64,000 nucleotides of DNA, from NCBI RefSeq assembly GCF_004341445.1, contig NZ_SLXV01000005.1, positions 45,328 to 109,327 on the forward strand, read 5' to 3'. Below are positions 1-9,139 of the stretch, piece by piece (the first letter of the stretch is position 1; each line of letters starts with the position of its first letter). The notes beneath the pieces are model-generated. The model ran no database searches, was not told the DNA's origin, and saw only the letters and a program-made list of their open reading frames with translations. The translations under genes were made by a program, and so were the position numbers. Source of the DNA: Baia soyae. Lineage in GTDB: Bacteria; Bacillota; Bacilli; Thermoactinomycetales; Thermoactinomycetaceae.

Positions 1-119
1 TCGCATCCGATTTTATCGCCAAGAATCTATTTTCCCCAGCGGAAATATCAGTAGGGATCATCATTTCAATCATAGGTGTACCTTACTTTCTTTATTTACT
101 ATTAAAGGCTAGAAGTTAG
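1..119 (+). CDS. Iron-siderophore ABC permease, C-terminal end only
   Basis: The window opens inside this gene. The frame starting at base 3 reads to a TAG at 117-119 and gives 38 residues ending in a hydrophobic segment with the motif GVPYFLYLL. That ending is typical of FecCD/BtuC-family permeases, in which a glycine-proline turn precedes the last helix; the complete permease at 42233-43300 ends in the same way (GAPYFIYLL). The gene sits 18 bases upstream of a siderophore ATPase on the same strand, which supports the call. The product would be one of the membrane channels for ferric siderophore uptake. The substrate cannot be read from this fragment. Confidence 0.8.
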   Translation, partial: ASDFIAKNLFSPAEISVGIIISIIGVPYFLYLLLKARS

Positions 120-137
120 ATTTTAGGAGAGATCGCG

Positions 138-971
138 ATGAGTATCCTACGTGTAGAAAATGCGGAAGCAAGATATGAGGGGCATATCATCTTTGAAAAT
201 CTGTGCCTAGACGTAATCAAAGGAAAAATTACAACCATCATTGGTCCCAATGGTTGTGGGAAGTCCACTCTACTTAAAACCATGGGGCGAATTCTCAAAC
301 CGAAGGTTGGAAAAGTCTACTTACAGGAACAAGATATTAACACACTTCCTACGCAAGAAATTGCGAAGCGCCTTACCTTGCTTCCCCAAAACCCTGTAGC
401 TCCTGGAGAACTTGAGGTAGAAGAACTGATTTCCTATGGTAGATATCCGCATCGGAAAAACATCAGCAAATTAACCACCGAGGATAAGGAAAAGATTGAA
501 TGGGCACTCGAAATTACTCACATCCTCCCCTATCGCAATCGTCCACTCGGTAGCTTATCAGGAGGACAAAGGCAAAAAGTCTGGTTAGCCATGGCGCTCG
601 CGCAAGATACAACGGTCCTACTATTAGATGAACCAACTACTTATCTAGATTTAGCCCATCAACTAGATGTCTTGCAAATCGTCGAAAATCTAAATCAACA
701 TCATCAATGTACCGTTGTGATGGTACTACATGATATTAACCATGCCGCTCGATTTTCTCATGAAATTGTGGGGATGCGGGACGGAAACATCATCGCAACC
801 GGGAGCCCTGATGAAATGATTACAGTAGATATCTTAAAGCAAATCTTTCATATCGATGCCCGAATCATGGTCGATCCATTTAATGGCTCACCTGTATGCT
901 TTGGATACGAAAGTGCGTTAGCAGAAGAAGGGTTAGAATTGCTTACGAAAAAGGAGAATGTTGCCACATGA
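138..971 (+). CDS. Ferric-siderophore ABC transporter ATP-binding protein
   Basis: The product is a 277-residue ABC ATPase of the FecE/FhuC type that powers ferric-siderophore import. The Walker A motif GPNGCGKST lies at residues 36-44, the signature LSGGQ near residue 140, and the Walker B segment LLLDEP follows, with an H-loop in VLHDINHA. The start ATG has a TAGGAGAG ribosome site upstream. It follows the permease fragment and its stop overlaps the esterase start as ATGA, so the three form one iron-uptake operon. It resembles the second siderophore ATPase of the window (41384-42217) closely in length and motifs. The promoter and binding-protein gene lie left of the window. Confidence 0.93.
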   Translation: MSILRVENAEARYEGHIIFENLCLDVIKGKITTIIGPNGCGKSTLLKTMGRILKPKVGKVYLQEQDINTLPTQEIAKRLTLLPQNPVAPGELEVEELISYGRYPHRKNISKLTTEDKEKIEWALEITHILPYRNRPLGSLSGGQRQKVWLAMALAQDTTVLLLDEPTTYLDLAHQLDVLQIVENLNQHHQCTVVMVLHDINHAARFSHEIVGMRDGNIIATGSPDEMITVDILKQIFHIDARIMVDPFNGSPVCFGYESALAEEGLELLTKKENVAT

Positions 972-1792
972 GCAGGAGCATCGAAAAACTCGAATCATCT
1001 TCTCCTCAGATAGACCGCTGGGTTATACATAGCAAAGAATTAAATCTACCCTACCATCTAGATATTTCTGTACCCACAAAACCAGCTCCACCTACAGGGT
1101 ACCCAGTAATCTATATACTAGATGGGAATGCCTTTTTCCAGACCATACAGGAACAAGTTCGCTTACAATCAAAGCGGGCAGACAAAACAGGCATCCACCC
1201 TTCCATTGTCGTCAGCATCGGTTATCCAGGCGACAAAGACTTTAATCTTCCACGTCGCTTTTTTGATTTCACTGCACCATCCGCATCAGAGATTCCACCT
1301 AAGCCAAATGGTGAGAAATGGCCCGAATCAGGAGGGGCCGATCAGTTTCTCCACTTTATCGAAACCGAACTAAAGCCGTTTATTCTCGAGAAATACAAAG
1401 TAGATGAAAGCAAGCAGACCCTTTTAGGCCATTCTCTAGGAGGTTTGTTCGTTCTCGAAGTACTCTTTACCAAACCTCAAGCTTTCCAAGGGTATGTCGC
1501 CAGCAGTCCTTCGATTTGGTGGAACCAATGTGATGTTTTAACGAGAGAAGCCAATCTCCCTTCTCTCCTCTCATCCATTTCTTCCGAAGTTCGGCTCTTT
1601 CTGACGGTTGGCTCCTTAGAACTGGATCACATGGTCAAAGATGCTACTGCGCTAGCTAAAAGACTCCAAGCCCTAAACCACGACTCATTCAAAATGAACT
1701 TTCACAACGCAGAATTTGAAAATCATTTATCTGTCGTAGCTACCACACTCAGCCGTGCTCTACGTTTTGCCGGAAATAACGAGATATCATAA
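968..1792 (+). CDS. Alpha/beta-hydrolase, siderophore esterase (BesA/IroE-like)
   Basis: The product is a 274-residue esterase of the family that includes enterobactin and ferri-bacillibactin esterases. After a trilactone siderophore enters the cell, such enzymes cut the ester backbone so that iron can be released. The nucleophile elbow GHSLGG places the catalytic serine at residue 156; a late His in the motif ENHLS is the likely catalytic histidine. An upstream in-frame start at 896 exists, but the ATG at 968 overlaps the ATPase stop as ATGA and gives the expected N-terminus. Co-transcription with the siderophore ATPase supports the role. The exact substrate is inferred, not shown. Confidence 0.82.
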   Translation: MSRSIEKLESSSPQIDRWVIHSKELNLPYHLDISVPTKPAPPTGYPVIYILDGNAFFQTIQEQVRLQSKRADKTGIHPSIVVSIGYPGDKDFNLPRRFFDFTAPSASEIPPKPNGEKWPESGGADQFLHFIETELKPFILEKYKVDESKQTLLGHSLGGLFVLEVLFTKPQAFQGYVASSPSIWWNQCDVLTREANLPSLLSSISSEVRLFLTVGSLELDHMVKDATALAKRLQALNHDSFKMNFHNAEFENHLSVVATTLSRALRFAGNNEIS

Positions 1793-1801
1793 AGTTAAAC
1801 C

Positions 1802-1840
1802 GATCGGTATGCAGATCCTAATTGCATGCCGATCTCTTTG
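1802..1840 (+). terminator. Intrinsic terminator after siderophore operon
   Basis: A 12-bp stem (GATCGGTATGCA paired with TGCATGCCGATC, one G-U pair) closes a 9-base loop and is followed by a T-rich run. It lies 10 bases after the esterase stop. Its tail doubles as the -35 region of the next promoter. Confidence 0.8.
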
Positions 1841-1865
1841 ATTTCATACATCTTTATCGTATAAT
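1838..1865 (+). promoter_or_regulatory. Sigma-A-type promoter for asparaginase
   Basis: TTGATT at 1838-1843 and TATAAT at 1860-1865 are separated by 16 bases. The pair sits 37 bases before the asparaginase start. Confidence 0.65.
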
Positions 1866-1901
1866 ACTAAGGTTAGTCATCACGGAAAGGCAGGCACTTG
1901 G

Positions 1902-2870
1902 ATGAAAACCATTCAAATCATTACAACAGGTGGCACGATTGGGATGGCTGTAGATCCCGAATCGCAAGGAGCAAAACCGACTAGCTTCTCATTTATCACA
2001 GATAACATTTCTCTATTTTCACCTTATGCCCACATACAAGTGGATTCTTATCTTAATATCCCAAGCCCACATATGACACTGAATCATATGGTAAATCTCG
2101 CTCAAAAAGTGACACATTATCTGGAGCAACCCGAAATTGATGGAGTCGTCATCACCCATGGGACTGATACCATGGAGGAAACTGCCTATTATCTACAACA
2201 TGTCTTACCAAAAGGAAAGCCAGTTATCATAACAGGCTCAATGTCGAATCAAAGCGAGGCTAGTTTTGATGGACTGCAAAATCTCGTTCACTCTGTACAT
2301 ATTGCAACTTTGCCTGAATCTGCACCCCATGGAGTCTTAGTTGTGTTTCAAAATGAGGTGCACAGCCCGATCTATATGACGAAAACATATCCAGACCGCC
2401 TTCCTTTCTTCGAATCCTTAGTAGTGGGTCCGATGGCAAAGCGATTAAAAGCAGATGAATTCGAATGGATTGTCCCAGCACTCGACCACCCGCAATTCCC
2501 CATCCAATACTTAACCAAAGATGTCGTCCTCTTCACTGCTTATGCAGGCATGGATTGTTCTTACATCGATTGGGCAATTGCTAATAAAAAGGATGGCATC
2601 ATCATTCAAGCACTCGGTTTCGGACATTTACCCCCGGCTGTCATCCCTTCCATAGTAGTAGCGATTCAATCCGGTATCCCCGTAGTCATCACTTCACGAT
2701 GTGCTTATAGTACGACAGGTACCGCGTATGCATATGAAGGAGGAGGGAAACATTTAGAAGAACTTGGCTGTATCCTTGCCCAAGGAAATGGTCAGAAAAT
2801 AAGAATTTTCCTAAGTATGATCCTAGAGCAAACAACCAATTTAACCAAAATCAAAACCTACTTTAGTTAG
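1902..2870 (+). CDS. Asparaginase family protein (type I)
   Basis: The product is a 322-residue L-asparaginase-type amidohydrolase that hydrolyses asparagine to aspartate and ammonia. The N-terminal motif TTGGTIG holds the nucleophilic threonine, and the second signature THGTDTMEETA holds the Thr-Asp pair that activates water. There is no signal peptide, so a cytosolic enzyme is likely. It has its own promoter just upstream and is followed 18 bases later by a purine permease on the same strand. Substrate preference between asparagine and related amides cannot be told from sequence alone. Confidence 0.9.
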   Translation: MKTIQIITTGGTIGMAVDPESQGAKPTSFSFITDNISLFSPYAHIQVDSYLNIPSPHMTLNHMVNLAQKVTHYLEQPEIDGVVITHGTDTMEETAYYLQHVLPKGKPVIITGSMSNQSEASFDGLQNLVHSVHIATLPESAPHGVLVVFQNEVHSPIYMTKTYPDRLPFFESLVVGPMAKRLKADEFEWIVPALDHPQFPIQYLTKDVVLFTAYAGMDCSYIDWAIANKKDGIIIQALGFGHLPPAVIPSIVVAIQSGIPVVITSRCAYSTTGTAYAYEGGGKHLEELGCILAQGNGQKIRIFLSMILEQTTNLTKIKTYFS

Positions 2871-2888
2871 AAATCGAGGGAATCAATC

Positions 2889-4160
2889 TTGAAACCACTT
2901 CTTTCACTCTTTGAGTTTGAAAAAAATAATACTACGTTTCAACGAGAAATTACCGCAGGCTTAACCGCATTTTTCACCGTAGCCTATATCATCGTGGTAA
3001 ATAGTTCCATCCTCCATGATAGCGGGATTAATCTTCAAATGGCCGTTTTAGCAACTGTTTTTGTTTCGATCTTCGGATGTCTATTGATGGGGCTATATGC
3101 AAATGCTCCTATCGTCCTCGTACCCGGCATGGGCATTAACACGTATTTCACCTATACCATCGTACACAACCAAGGTTTATCGTGGCAGTCAGCCCTGGGA
3201 ATCGTCGTGGTCTCTGGTCTTATTTTCATCATCGTCGCGTTTTCCAGCATAGGGGTAAAAATCACCAAATCCATCCCTGCATCTCTGAAGCACGCCATCT
3301 CCGTTGGTATTGGTGTCCTTATCACCTTTATTGGTCTGCAAAAAGGCGGAGTCGTCTTGGTTCACCCTCAAACAGGGCTTCAATTAGGGAGTCTGAGTGA
3401 TCCCCAAGTGATCCTAACCTTAATTGGTCTTTTGATTGCACTCGTCTTATTTATACTTGATCTAAAAACAGCATTTTTGCTAACCATTCTCTCCATCACT
3501 GGCTTAGCCGCTTATATTGGAATCATAAACTTATCAGGGTCAAAGCCCCTACACATAAGCGAATACTCCTCGTTCTTTGGCTCATTTTCGCTCAAAGATA
3601 TTGGTACAGTAGATTTCTGGTTAGCTGTTTTCTCGTTAACCCTTCTTTCTGTGTTTGAACATGTTGGCTTACTTCAAGGACTACTACCTAACAAAGATCG
3701 TTTTGCGCGATCCTTAAAAGCAGGTTCCATTACAGCTATGGTATCCGGATTATTTGGCACCAGTCCGACCATTAGTGCAGCCGAAAGCGCGGCTGGAACA
3801 GCGGTAGGGGGACGAACAGGGCTCACAGCAATCACAGCTGGAATTGCATTTGCGTTTACACTGTTGTTCTTACCATTTATCAACATGATTCCAAACAGTG
3901 CTACCTCTCCCATACTCGTCATCGTTGGAGCACTCATGTTTCAATCCGTAAAAGAGATTCCGTTCCATAATCTCAGCGAAGCCATCCCTGCCTTTTTGCT
4001 TATCATCTTCATCGGCTTCACACAAAGCATCCCAGACGGAATGGCATTCGGCTTTATCAGCTACGCCATTATTCGGATTATCAATAAAGATTTCCGTAAA
4101 GATAATATTGTGTTATTTGTAATTGCAGGACTCTTCCTGATATCGTTGTTTTTGAAGTAA
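2889..4160 (+). CDS. NCS2-family purine permease (AzgA/PbuG-like)
   Basis: The product is a 423-residue polytopic membrane protein of the AzgA branch of nucleobase permeases, which import adenine, guanine or hypoxanthine by proton symport. The N-terminal motif REITAGLTAFFTVAYI and the later TSPTISAAESAAGTAVGGRTG segment are hallmarks of this branch; about a dozen hydrophobic helices are visible. The start codon is TTG, supported by a GAGGGA ribosome site 6 bases upstream and by the normal N-terminus. It is likely co-transcribed with the asparaginase. No purine riboswitch is visible before it. Confidence 0.9.
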   Translation: MKPLLSLFEFEKNNTTFQREITAGLTAFFTVAYIIVVNSSILHDSGINLQMAVLATVFVSIFGCLLMGLYANAPIVLVPGMGINTYFTYTIVHNQGLSWQSALGIVVVSGLIFIIVAFSSIGVKITKSIPASLKHAISVGIGVLITFIGLQKGGVVLVHPQTGLQLGSLSDPQVILTLIGLLIALVLFILDLKTAFLLTILSITGLAAYIGIINLSGSKPLHISEYSSFFGSFSLKDIGTVDFWLAVFSLTLLSVFEHVGLLQGLLPNKDRFARSLKAGSITAMVSGLFGTSPTISAAESAAGTAVGGRTGLTAITAGIAFAFTLLFLPFINMIPNSATSPILVIVGALMFQSVKEIPFHNLSEAIPAFLLIIFIGFTQSIPDGMAFGFISYAIIRIINKDFRKDNIVLFVIAGLFLISLFLK

Positions 4161-4170
4161 ATGAATAGAC

Positions 4171-4216
4171 AAAAAAGACCCCCTTACCAATTAAGATGGC
4201 TGAGGGGGTCTTTTGC
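4171..4216. terminator. Bidirectional terminator between permease and YpdA-like gene
   Basis: A hairpin with stem AAAAGACCCCCTTA / TGAGGGGGTCTTTT lies between two convergent genes, with A-rich and T-rich flanks that serve both strands. Confidence 0.85.
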
Positions 4217-4236
4217 TTTCTCTGTTACATTATCTA

Positions 4237-5208
4237 TTACTTAAACCGCTTCCTTATTAAATCCTCTGCTATCTTCTTCCCATGATAACGGCCATTTTCT
4301 ATAAAAATCTTAGTCGAATCAAATCCTGTAGCAACTACGCCTGCTAAATAGGCACCTGGGATACCCGTTTCCATCGAGTCGCTTAAAATGGGAACATATC
4401 GCTTGGAATCGATCTCAACACCCAGTTTCTCTAAAAACGATAGATTAGGACGATAGCCAATCATGGCAAATACGACATCGGCAGGAATCGATATCTGTTC
4501 CCCCTTTGCATCCACAATCACCTCATGGGGTGTAATCTCCTTCATTTGTGCTCCCCAGACCATCTTCACTCGTCCATGTTCAATAGCTGCTTCAATTTGT
4601 GGTAGCACCCATGCCTTCACGCTAGATGGAAAAGCATCCTTACGATATACCATCGTGACATCCGTTCCTGCTAATGATAGCTCTAAAGCTGTATCAATAG
4701 CAGAGTTACGACCACCTATGACGACCGCCTTTTGATGCGCATAAGGGTGTGCATCTTTAAAGTAGTGATGGACATGAGGCAAATCCTCCCCAGGTACCGC
4801 TAGTAAATTAGGATTATCATAATAACCAGTAGCAAGGATTACATTTCGGGCCTCATAAACCTGTTTCCCTTGGCGATTTTCACTTGTTATGCGAAATCCA
4901 TCTGGTGTTCTCTGTATATCGACTACTTCTTCATGTGTATGAATCCGAATTTGAAACAGATGAGCCAATGTACGAAAATACTTGAGTGCCTCTTCCCTAC
5001 TTGGCCTCTCTTTAGAAGAGATAAAAGGAACTCCACCAATTTCGATCTTATCCGGAGTGCTAAAAAAAGTCATAGATGATGGGTAGTGATAGACAGAGTT
5101 AACAGCACATCCCTTTTCTAAGATGAGTGGCTCGATTCCCGCCTTTTTCAATTCAATAGCTGTAGATAATCCACAAGGACCCGCACCAATAATGATGGCT
5201 TCCTGCAT
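4237..5208 (-). CDS. ypdA: YpdA-family bacillithiol disulfide reductase
   Basis: The product is a 323-residue FAD- and NAD(P)H-binding oxidoreductase. The N-terminal dinucleotide motif is GAGPCGLS, and a second nucleotide motif GGRNSAIDTALE lies mid-protein; the stretch TGYYDNPN with PGEDLPHVHHYFKDAHPY matches the YpdA family. YpdA reduces the oxidised form of the low-molecular-weight thiol bacillithiol in Firmicutes. The ATG at 5208 is preferred over the in-frame TTG three bases upstream because an AAAGGA site precedes it. It lies downstream of glutamate dehydrogenase on the same strand with a 70-base gap, so co-transcription is possible. Confidence 0.88.
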   Translation of the reverse strand: MQEAIIIGAGPCGLSTAIELKKAGIEPLILEKGCAVNSVYHYPSSMTFFSTPDKIEIGGVPFISSKERPSREEALKYFRTLAHLFQIRIHTHEEVVDIQRTPDGFRITSENRQGKQVYEARNVILATGYYDNPNLLAVPGEDLPHVHHYFKDAHPYAHQKAVVIGGRNSAIDTALELSLAGTDVTMVYRKDAFPSSVKAWVLPQIEAAIEHGRVKMVWGAQMKEITPHEVIVDAKGEQISIPADVVFAMIGYRPNLSFLEKLGVEIDSKRYVPILSDSMETGIPGAYLAGVVATGFDSTKIFIENGRYHGKKIAEDLIRKRFK

Positions 5209-5281
5209 CAAACTTCATTCCTTTGCCAAAAGAAAAACACCCGTTTATAGGGCGTTTTTCTATTCGAGATCGTTATTTTTA

Positions 5282-6565
5282 TTATACCCAACCTCTGAAG
5301 CGTGATGCCTCAGCCATCTTTCGTACCCCTACCATGTAGGCGGCCAAGCGCATGTCCACTCCCCGAGATTCAGCAGCGTTATAAACATTCTCAAAGCCTT
5401 TAACCATCACTTTTTCGAGTTTCTCTTCCACTTCTTCCTCAGTCCAGTAATAACCTTGATTGTTCTGAACCCACTCGAAATAAGAGACAGTTACTCCACC
5501 CGCACTTGCCAGTACGTCTGGAACGATCAAAACACCGCGTTCATGAAGGATTTTCGTCGCTTCAAGTGTCGTTGGACCATTCGCCGCTTCTACTACAATG
5601 CCCGCCTTAATGTTATGAGCATTTTTCGCCGTAATCTGGTTTTCGACAGCAGCTGGAACCAGAATATCACAATCAAGCTCTAATAGCTCTTGGTTTGTAA
5701 TCGTCTCTTTAAACAAGTTCGTTACAGTCCCAAAAGAATCACGACGCTCGATCAAATATTCTATATCTAAGCCATCTGGATCATGCAAAGCCGCCTGAGC
5801 ATCGGAAATCCCGATTACTTTTGCGCCTGCTTCATGCATAAATTTCGCTAGGAAACTACCTGCATTACCAAAACCTTGAACCACAACTCGCGCGCCTTTT
5901 AGTTCTAAGCCACGTTTTTTAGCGGCTTCTCCGATCATGATCGTAACACCTTTAGCAGTAGCCGTTTCACGTCCTCGTGATCCTCCAAGCACCAAAGGCT
6001 TACCTGTAATAAAGCCAGGTGAATCGAATTCACGAATACGGCTATATTCATCCATCATCCATGCCATTACTTGCGAGTTTGTAAACACATCTGGTGCAGG
6101 GATATCCTTTGTAGGCCCCACTAGTTGGCTAATAGCTCGTACATAGCCACGAGAGATACGTTCTAGCTCACCAAATGACATTTGACGCGGATCACAGATG
6201 ATACCACCTTTACCACCGCCGTATGGCAAATCGACAATTCCCGATTTTAAACTCATCCAAATTGAAAGCGCTTTCACTTCTGATTCGGTCACATCCGGAT
6301 GAAAACGTACTCCACCCTTAGTCGGACCCACTGCATCATTATGTTGCGCGCGATATCCAGTAAATACCTGCACAGAACCGTCATCCATTTTAATGGGAAT
6401 ACGCACAGTCAATACGCGTAGGGGTTCCTTTAACAACTCATACATCGCTTCTGAATATCCAAGCTTATCAAGTGCTTCTTTAATAACGGTTTGTGTTGAT
6501 ACAAGTACATCTAGATTTTCCTGTTCACGAGACTCCTGACCTGTGGCCATCGTATGTTGTCCCAT
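5282..6565 (-). CDS. gudB: NAD-specific glutamate dehydrogenase
   Basis: The product is a 427-residue catabolic glutamate dehydrogenase (RocG/GudB type) that converts glutamate to 2-oxoglutarate and ammonia. The substrate-binding segment PYGGGKGGI holds the catalytic lysine, the motif GPTKDIPAPDV holds the catalytic aspartate, and the Rossmann motif GFGNAGSF follows. A GAGGTGG ribosome site overlaps an upstream GTG, so the ATG at 6565 with 5-base spacing is the better start; the ATG three bases earlier remains possible. Whether it is GudB or RocG cannot be settled from one copy. It could feed or drain the 2-oxoglutarate made by the hydroxyproline pathway at 57-64 kb. Confidence 0.92.
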   Translation of the reverse strand: MGQHTMATGQESREQENLDVLVSTQTVIKEALDKLGYSEAMYELLKEPLRVLTVRIPIKMDDGSVQVFTGYRAQHNDAVGPTKGGVRFHPDVTESEVKALSIWMSLKSGIVDLPYGGGKGGIICDPRQMSFGELERISRGYVRAISQLVGPTKDIPAPDVFTNSQVMAWMMDEYSRIREFDSPGFITGKPLVLGGSRGRETATAKGVTIMIGEAAKKRGLELKGARVVVQGFGNAGSFLAKFMHEAGAKVIGISDAQAALHDPDGLDIEYLIERRDSFGTVTNLFKETITNQELLELDCDILVPAAVENQITAKNAHNIKAGIVVEAANGPTTLEATKILHERGVLIVPDVLASAGGVTVSYFEWVQNNQGYYWTEEEVEEKLEKVMVKGFENVYNAAESRGVDMRLAAYMVGVRKMAEASRFRGWV

Positions 6566-6750
6566 CATTACCACCTCGAAGAGTAATTACAAATAAAAGA
6601 AAAAGACTAAAGCGTTGCAGAAATGTAATAGCAAACCAAGTATACACCAATTATATTAGGTAAGAGAACCCCTATCACTACCACACTCTACTACATTATG
6701 ATTCCAGAATCAATTGTATAGAGCAAAATGGATTTTTATTGATGACAAAA

Positions 6751-6776
6751 AGCACGTCCTATGCCGGACGTGCCTC
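6751..6776 (-). terminator. Intrinsic terminator for mecA
   Basis: On the minus strand the stem GGCACGTCC / GGACGTGCT is followed by TTTTTGT. It overlaps the mecA stop region. Confidence 0.8.
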
Positions 6777-7374
6777 AATCACTTGTACCAAAACATTTAT
6801 TAATCTCACGGATCGCATTATTCCCCCAGATTACTTTGCCATACTCAGTAAGAACAGCATCCGTGACTGTAGAGGCTTCTCCATACTCAGATAACATTGC
6901 GACCAGTGTATCCAGATTAGGTGCTTCCAATCCTTCATCTAGCACTAGATAGTAAACATCTTGGTAGGTGTATACTCTTCCACCTTGAGGAATAATTGAC
7001 TTCATGCGTATCGCTGCCTGAATCAGATATTCGAGGTCAGAAAAACGGAAAATAACTCGATCCGTCTCTTCCATAGTGACTTCTAACTCATACATATCAT
7101 CTGTATCAAAGTCATCATCGCTTGCCTGTGGTGTACGACCACGAGTTACCACCACAACCATACCTTGTGCAGGCATTGCAAACACCTCTACTGCAACAGG
7201 TCCAGCAATCTCAAAGCCCAATTCTTGGTATGCATGCTCCATCATATCGTTGAACAATTCATGTACCTTAGGGATATCACGCCACATGTCTTCTTTCTTG
7301 ATCCCGCGATCCATGAGATCGTCTAAGGTCAAGAAGAAACGGACCTTGTCTCCCCCTAGACGCTCGACACGCAT
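6775..7374 (-). CDS. mecA: Adaptor protein MecA
   Basis: The product is a 199-residue MecA adaptor, which delivers substrates such as ComK and MurAA-type targets to the ClpCP protease. The N-terminus MRVERLGGDKVRFFLTLDDL and the acidic linker followed by a C-terminal domain (ITAIRMKS-like region, here IQAAIRMKSI) are characteristic. A longer in-frame reading extends to 7455, but the ATG at 7374 has a GAGGGAGGG ribosome site and matches the family N-terminus. It ends in its own terminator. Confidence 0.93.
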   Translation of the reverse strand: MRVERLGGDKVRFFLTLDDLMDRGIKKEDMWRDIPKVHELFNDMMEHAYQELGFEIAGPVAVEVFAMPAQGMVVVVTRGRTPQASDDDFDTDDMYELEVTMEETDRVIFRFSDLEYLIQAAIRMKSIIPQGGRVYTYQDVYYLVLDEGLEAPNLDTLVAMLSEYGEASTVTDAVLTEYGKVIWGNNAIREINKCFGTSD

Positions 7375-7505
7375 GATTAACCCTCCCTCACTGGAGACCT
7401 CCACAACATATAATATGTGGAGAAAGAGTGAACCGTTCCGTCCTCGGGTCTCCATTTCTTTCTTCTTTTATTTTACACGATTTAGTAAGCTTTTGCATTA
7501 GCCAC

Positions 7506-7883
7506 TCAAAGCCACGTGGTGGTTTTCTGTTTCTTTACCCATCTTTTCCCCTCTTGTAAACCTATTAACAAACAAAAAAGGAGAATAATCAACGGAGAAG
7601 ACCAGATTAATAATAAGAGAAGTCCTATGTATCCTAGACAGATAAAAAACTCAATATTTATCCCTTTCCGTAGCCGTTCCCAAGGTAGCTCCAACAACAT
7701 ACCAAATATATATAAAAAGTTAGTAATGCATAAAAAAACACTGCTGATATAAAATAACATAACAATCAGGAAGCGATAGTTTAGATACTGCCACCAACTA
7801 TTTGTGTCAGTGTAGTCTAAGCTCACTGCCACAAAAACAAGCAAAGATGTAAACAGAAGCAAAGAAATCTTTCGCACTATCAT
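7506..7883 (-). CDS. Small membrane protein, function unknown
   Basis: I do not recognise this 125-residue protein. It is very hydrophobic, with four predicted membrane helices separated by short loops and a basic C-terminus rich in Lys and Trp. A strong AAAGGAGAA ribosome site sits 8 bases before the ATG, which argues that it is translated. It lies directly upstream of mecA on the same strand and is divergent from the ferredoxin gene. No motif suggests an activity. Confidence 0.7.
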   Translation of the reverse strand: MIVRKISLLLFTSLLVFVAVSLDYTDTNSWWQYLNYRFLIVMLFYISSVFLCITNFLYIFGMLLELPWERLRKGINIEFFICLGYIGLLLLLIWSSPLIILLFCLLIGLQEGKRWVKKQKTTTWL

Positions 7884-7988
7884 AGTATGTTTCTCCTTTA
7901 ATGTTTGAAACTAGTCTATGAGCTTAGACAAGCAAACATCCTTCTCCATTTACGAAATAACAAAAAAATCTTGATCTTTTCGCAATGA

Positions 7989-8303
<315 letters not shown>

Positions 8304-8317
8304 TATTTTTTTGAGAC

Positions 8318-8395
8318 TTGCAATCATTCATATGTATGATTGCAACTACAATACCTAGTGAGCTTCTATTGAAGTCTACTAGGTATTGTTTTTTA
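8318..8395 (+). terminator. Double hairpin terminator after ferredoxin
   Basis: A first inverted repeat (TTGCAATCAT / ATGATTGCAA, 8318-8345) is followed at once by a second stem (ACAATACCTAGT / ACTAGGTATTGT, 8348-8389) and a run of six Ts. The second is a standard intrinsic terminator; the first may only add stability. Confidence 0.8.
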
Positions 8396-8396
8396 T

Positions 8397-8425
8397 TTGC
8401 TTCCTCTTGAAAAACTGAATACAAT
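8397..8425 (+). promoter_or_regulatory. Sigma-A-type promoter for pyrophosphatase
   Basis: TTGCTT at 8397-8402 and TACAAT at 8420-8425 are 17 bases apart, about 80 bases before the ppa start. Confidence 0.6.
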
Positions 8426-8507
8426 GGGAATAGACGAAAATCGGTAGCAAAACTTGCTCCACACGATCGTCCATTACATATCGCATTACAATTTAGGAGG
8501 AACTCTT

Positions 8508-9002
8508 ATGTCTAAAGAACTAGTAGTAGATGCTTTTATTGAAATTCCTACAGGAAGTCAAAACAAATATGAATTTGACAAAGAAAACGGTGTGTTCCGT
8601 CTGGATCGTGTATTATTTTCCCCTATGCATTATCCAACCGAATACGGCTACTTAGAAGGAACCCTTGCTAAAGATGGTGATCCACTTGACATCCTAGTCC
8701 TTACAAGCTTCCCAACCTTCCCAGGTTGCGTCATCTCTAGCCGTATAGTTGGCGTACTAGTCATGTCAGATGACAAAGGCCAAGATGAAAAAGTACTTGC
8801 TGTACCAACAGAAGATCCACGTTTTAAAGACATCAAATCCTTGGATGACGTAACTGATCATGTGAAGAAAGAAATCGAACATTTCTTCCGCGTCTACAAA
8901 GATCTTGAAAACAAAACCACCGTCATCGAAGGTTGGCAAGGCGCAGATTTCGCTGCTAATCTATACCAAGAATGCTTAGATCGTTATCAAAGCAATAAAT
9001 AA
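8508..9002 (+). CDS. ppa: Inorganic pyrophosphatase, family I
   Basis: The product is a 164-residue soluble family I pyrophosphatase, which hydrolyses pyrophosphate and pulls biosynthetic reactions forward. The signature DGDPLDILV supplies metal-binding aspartates, and the segments EYGYLEGT and the later VKKEIEHFF-KDLE region fit the family. The ATG at 8508 follows a GGAGGAA ribosome site at good spacing; the upstream in-frame start at 8454 lacks one. It stands alone between its promoter and terminator. Confidence 0.95.
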   Translation: MSKELVVDAFIEIPTGSQNKYEFDKENGVFRLDRVLFSPMHYPTEYGYLEGTLAKDGDPLDILVLTSFPTFPGCVISSRIVGVLVMSDDKGQDEKVLAVPTEDPRFKDIKSLDDVTDHVKKEIEHFFRVYKDLENKTTVIEGWQGADFAANLYQECLDRYQSNK

Positions 9003-9023
9003 AAATAATGATACAAACAGTCT

Positions 9024-9050
9024 AAAGAGAGCCGATTTGGCTCTCTTTCT
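9024..9050 (+). terminator. Intrinsic terminator after ppa
   Basis: Stem AAAGAGAGCC / GGCTCTCTTT with a 5-base loop and a T-rich tail, 21 bases after the ppa stop. Confidence 0.85.
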
Positions 9051-9085
9051 TATATAATCTGCTAAAAAACACGAATTAAAATCCG

Positions 9086-9114
9086 TTGACTCGTTATATT
9101 ATTCGTGTTAATGT
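9086..9114 (+). promoter_or_regulatory. Promoter of the serine T-box leader
   Basis: TTGACT at 9086-9091 and TAATGT at 9109-9114, spacer 17 bases, just upstream of the T-box leader. Confidence 0.6.
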
Positions 9115-9139
9115 AGATGAAACTTCAAATATGACATTA

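Noticed and set aside
896..967. Upstream extension of the siderophore esterase
   Set aside because: It overlaps the ATPase gene by over 70 bases, while the ATG at 968 gives a normal ATGA coupling and the family N-terminus.
8318..8345. Operator-like palindrome after the ferredoxin gene
   Set aside because: It sits downstream of the stop and directly before a terminator, so it is more likely part of the 3' end structure than a regulator site.
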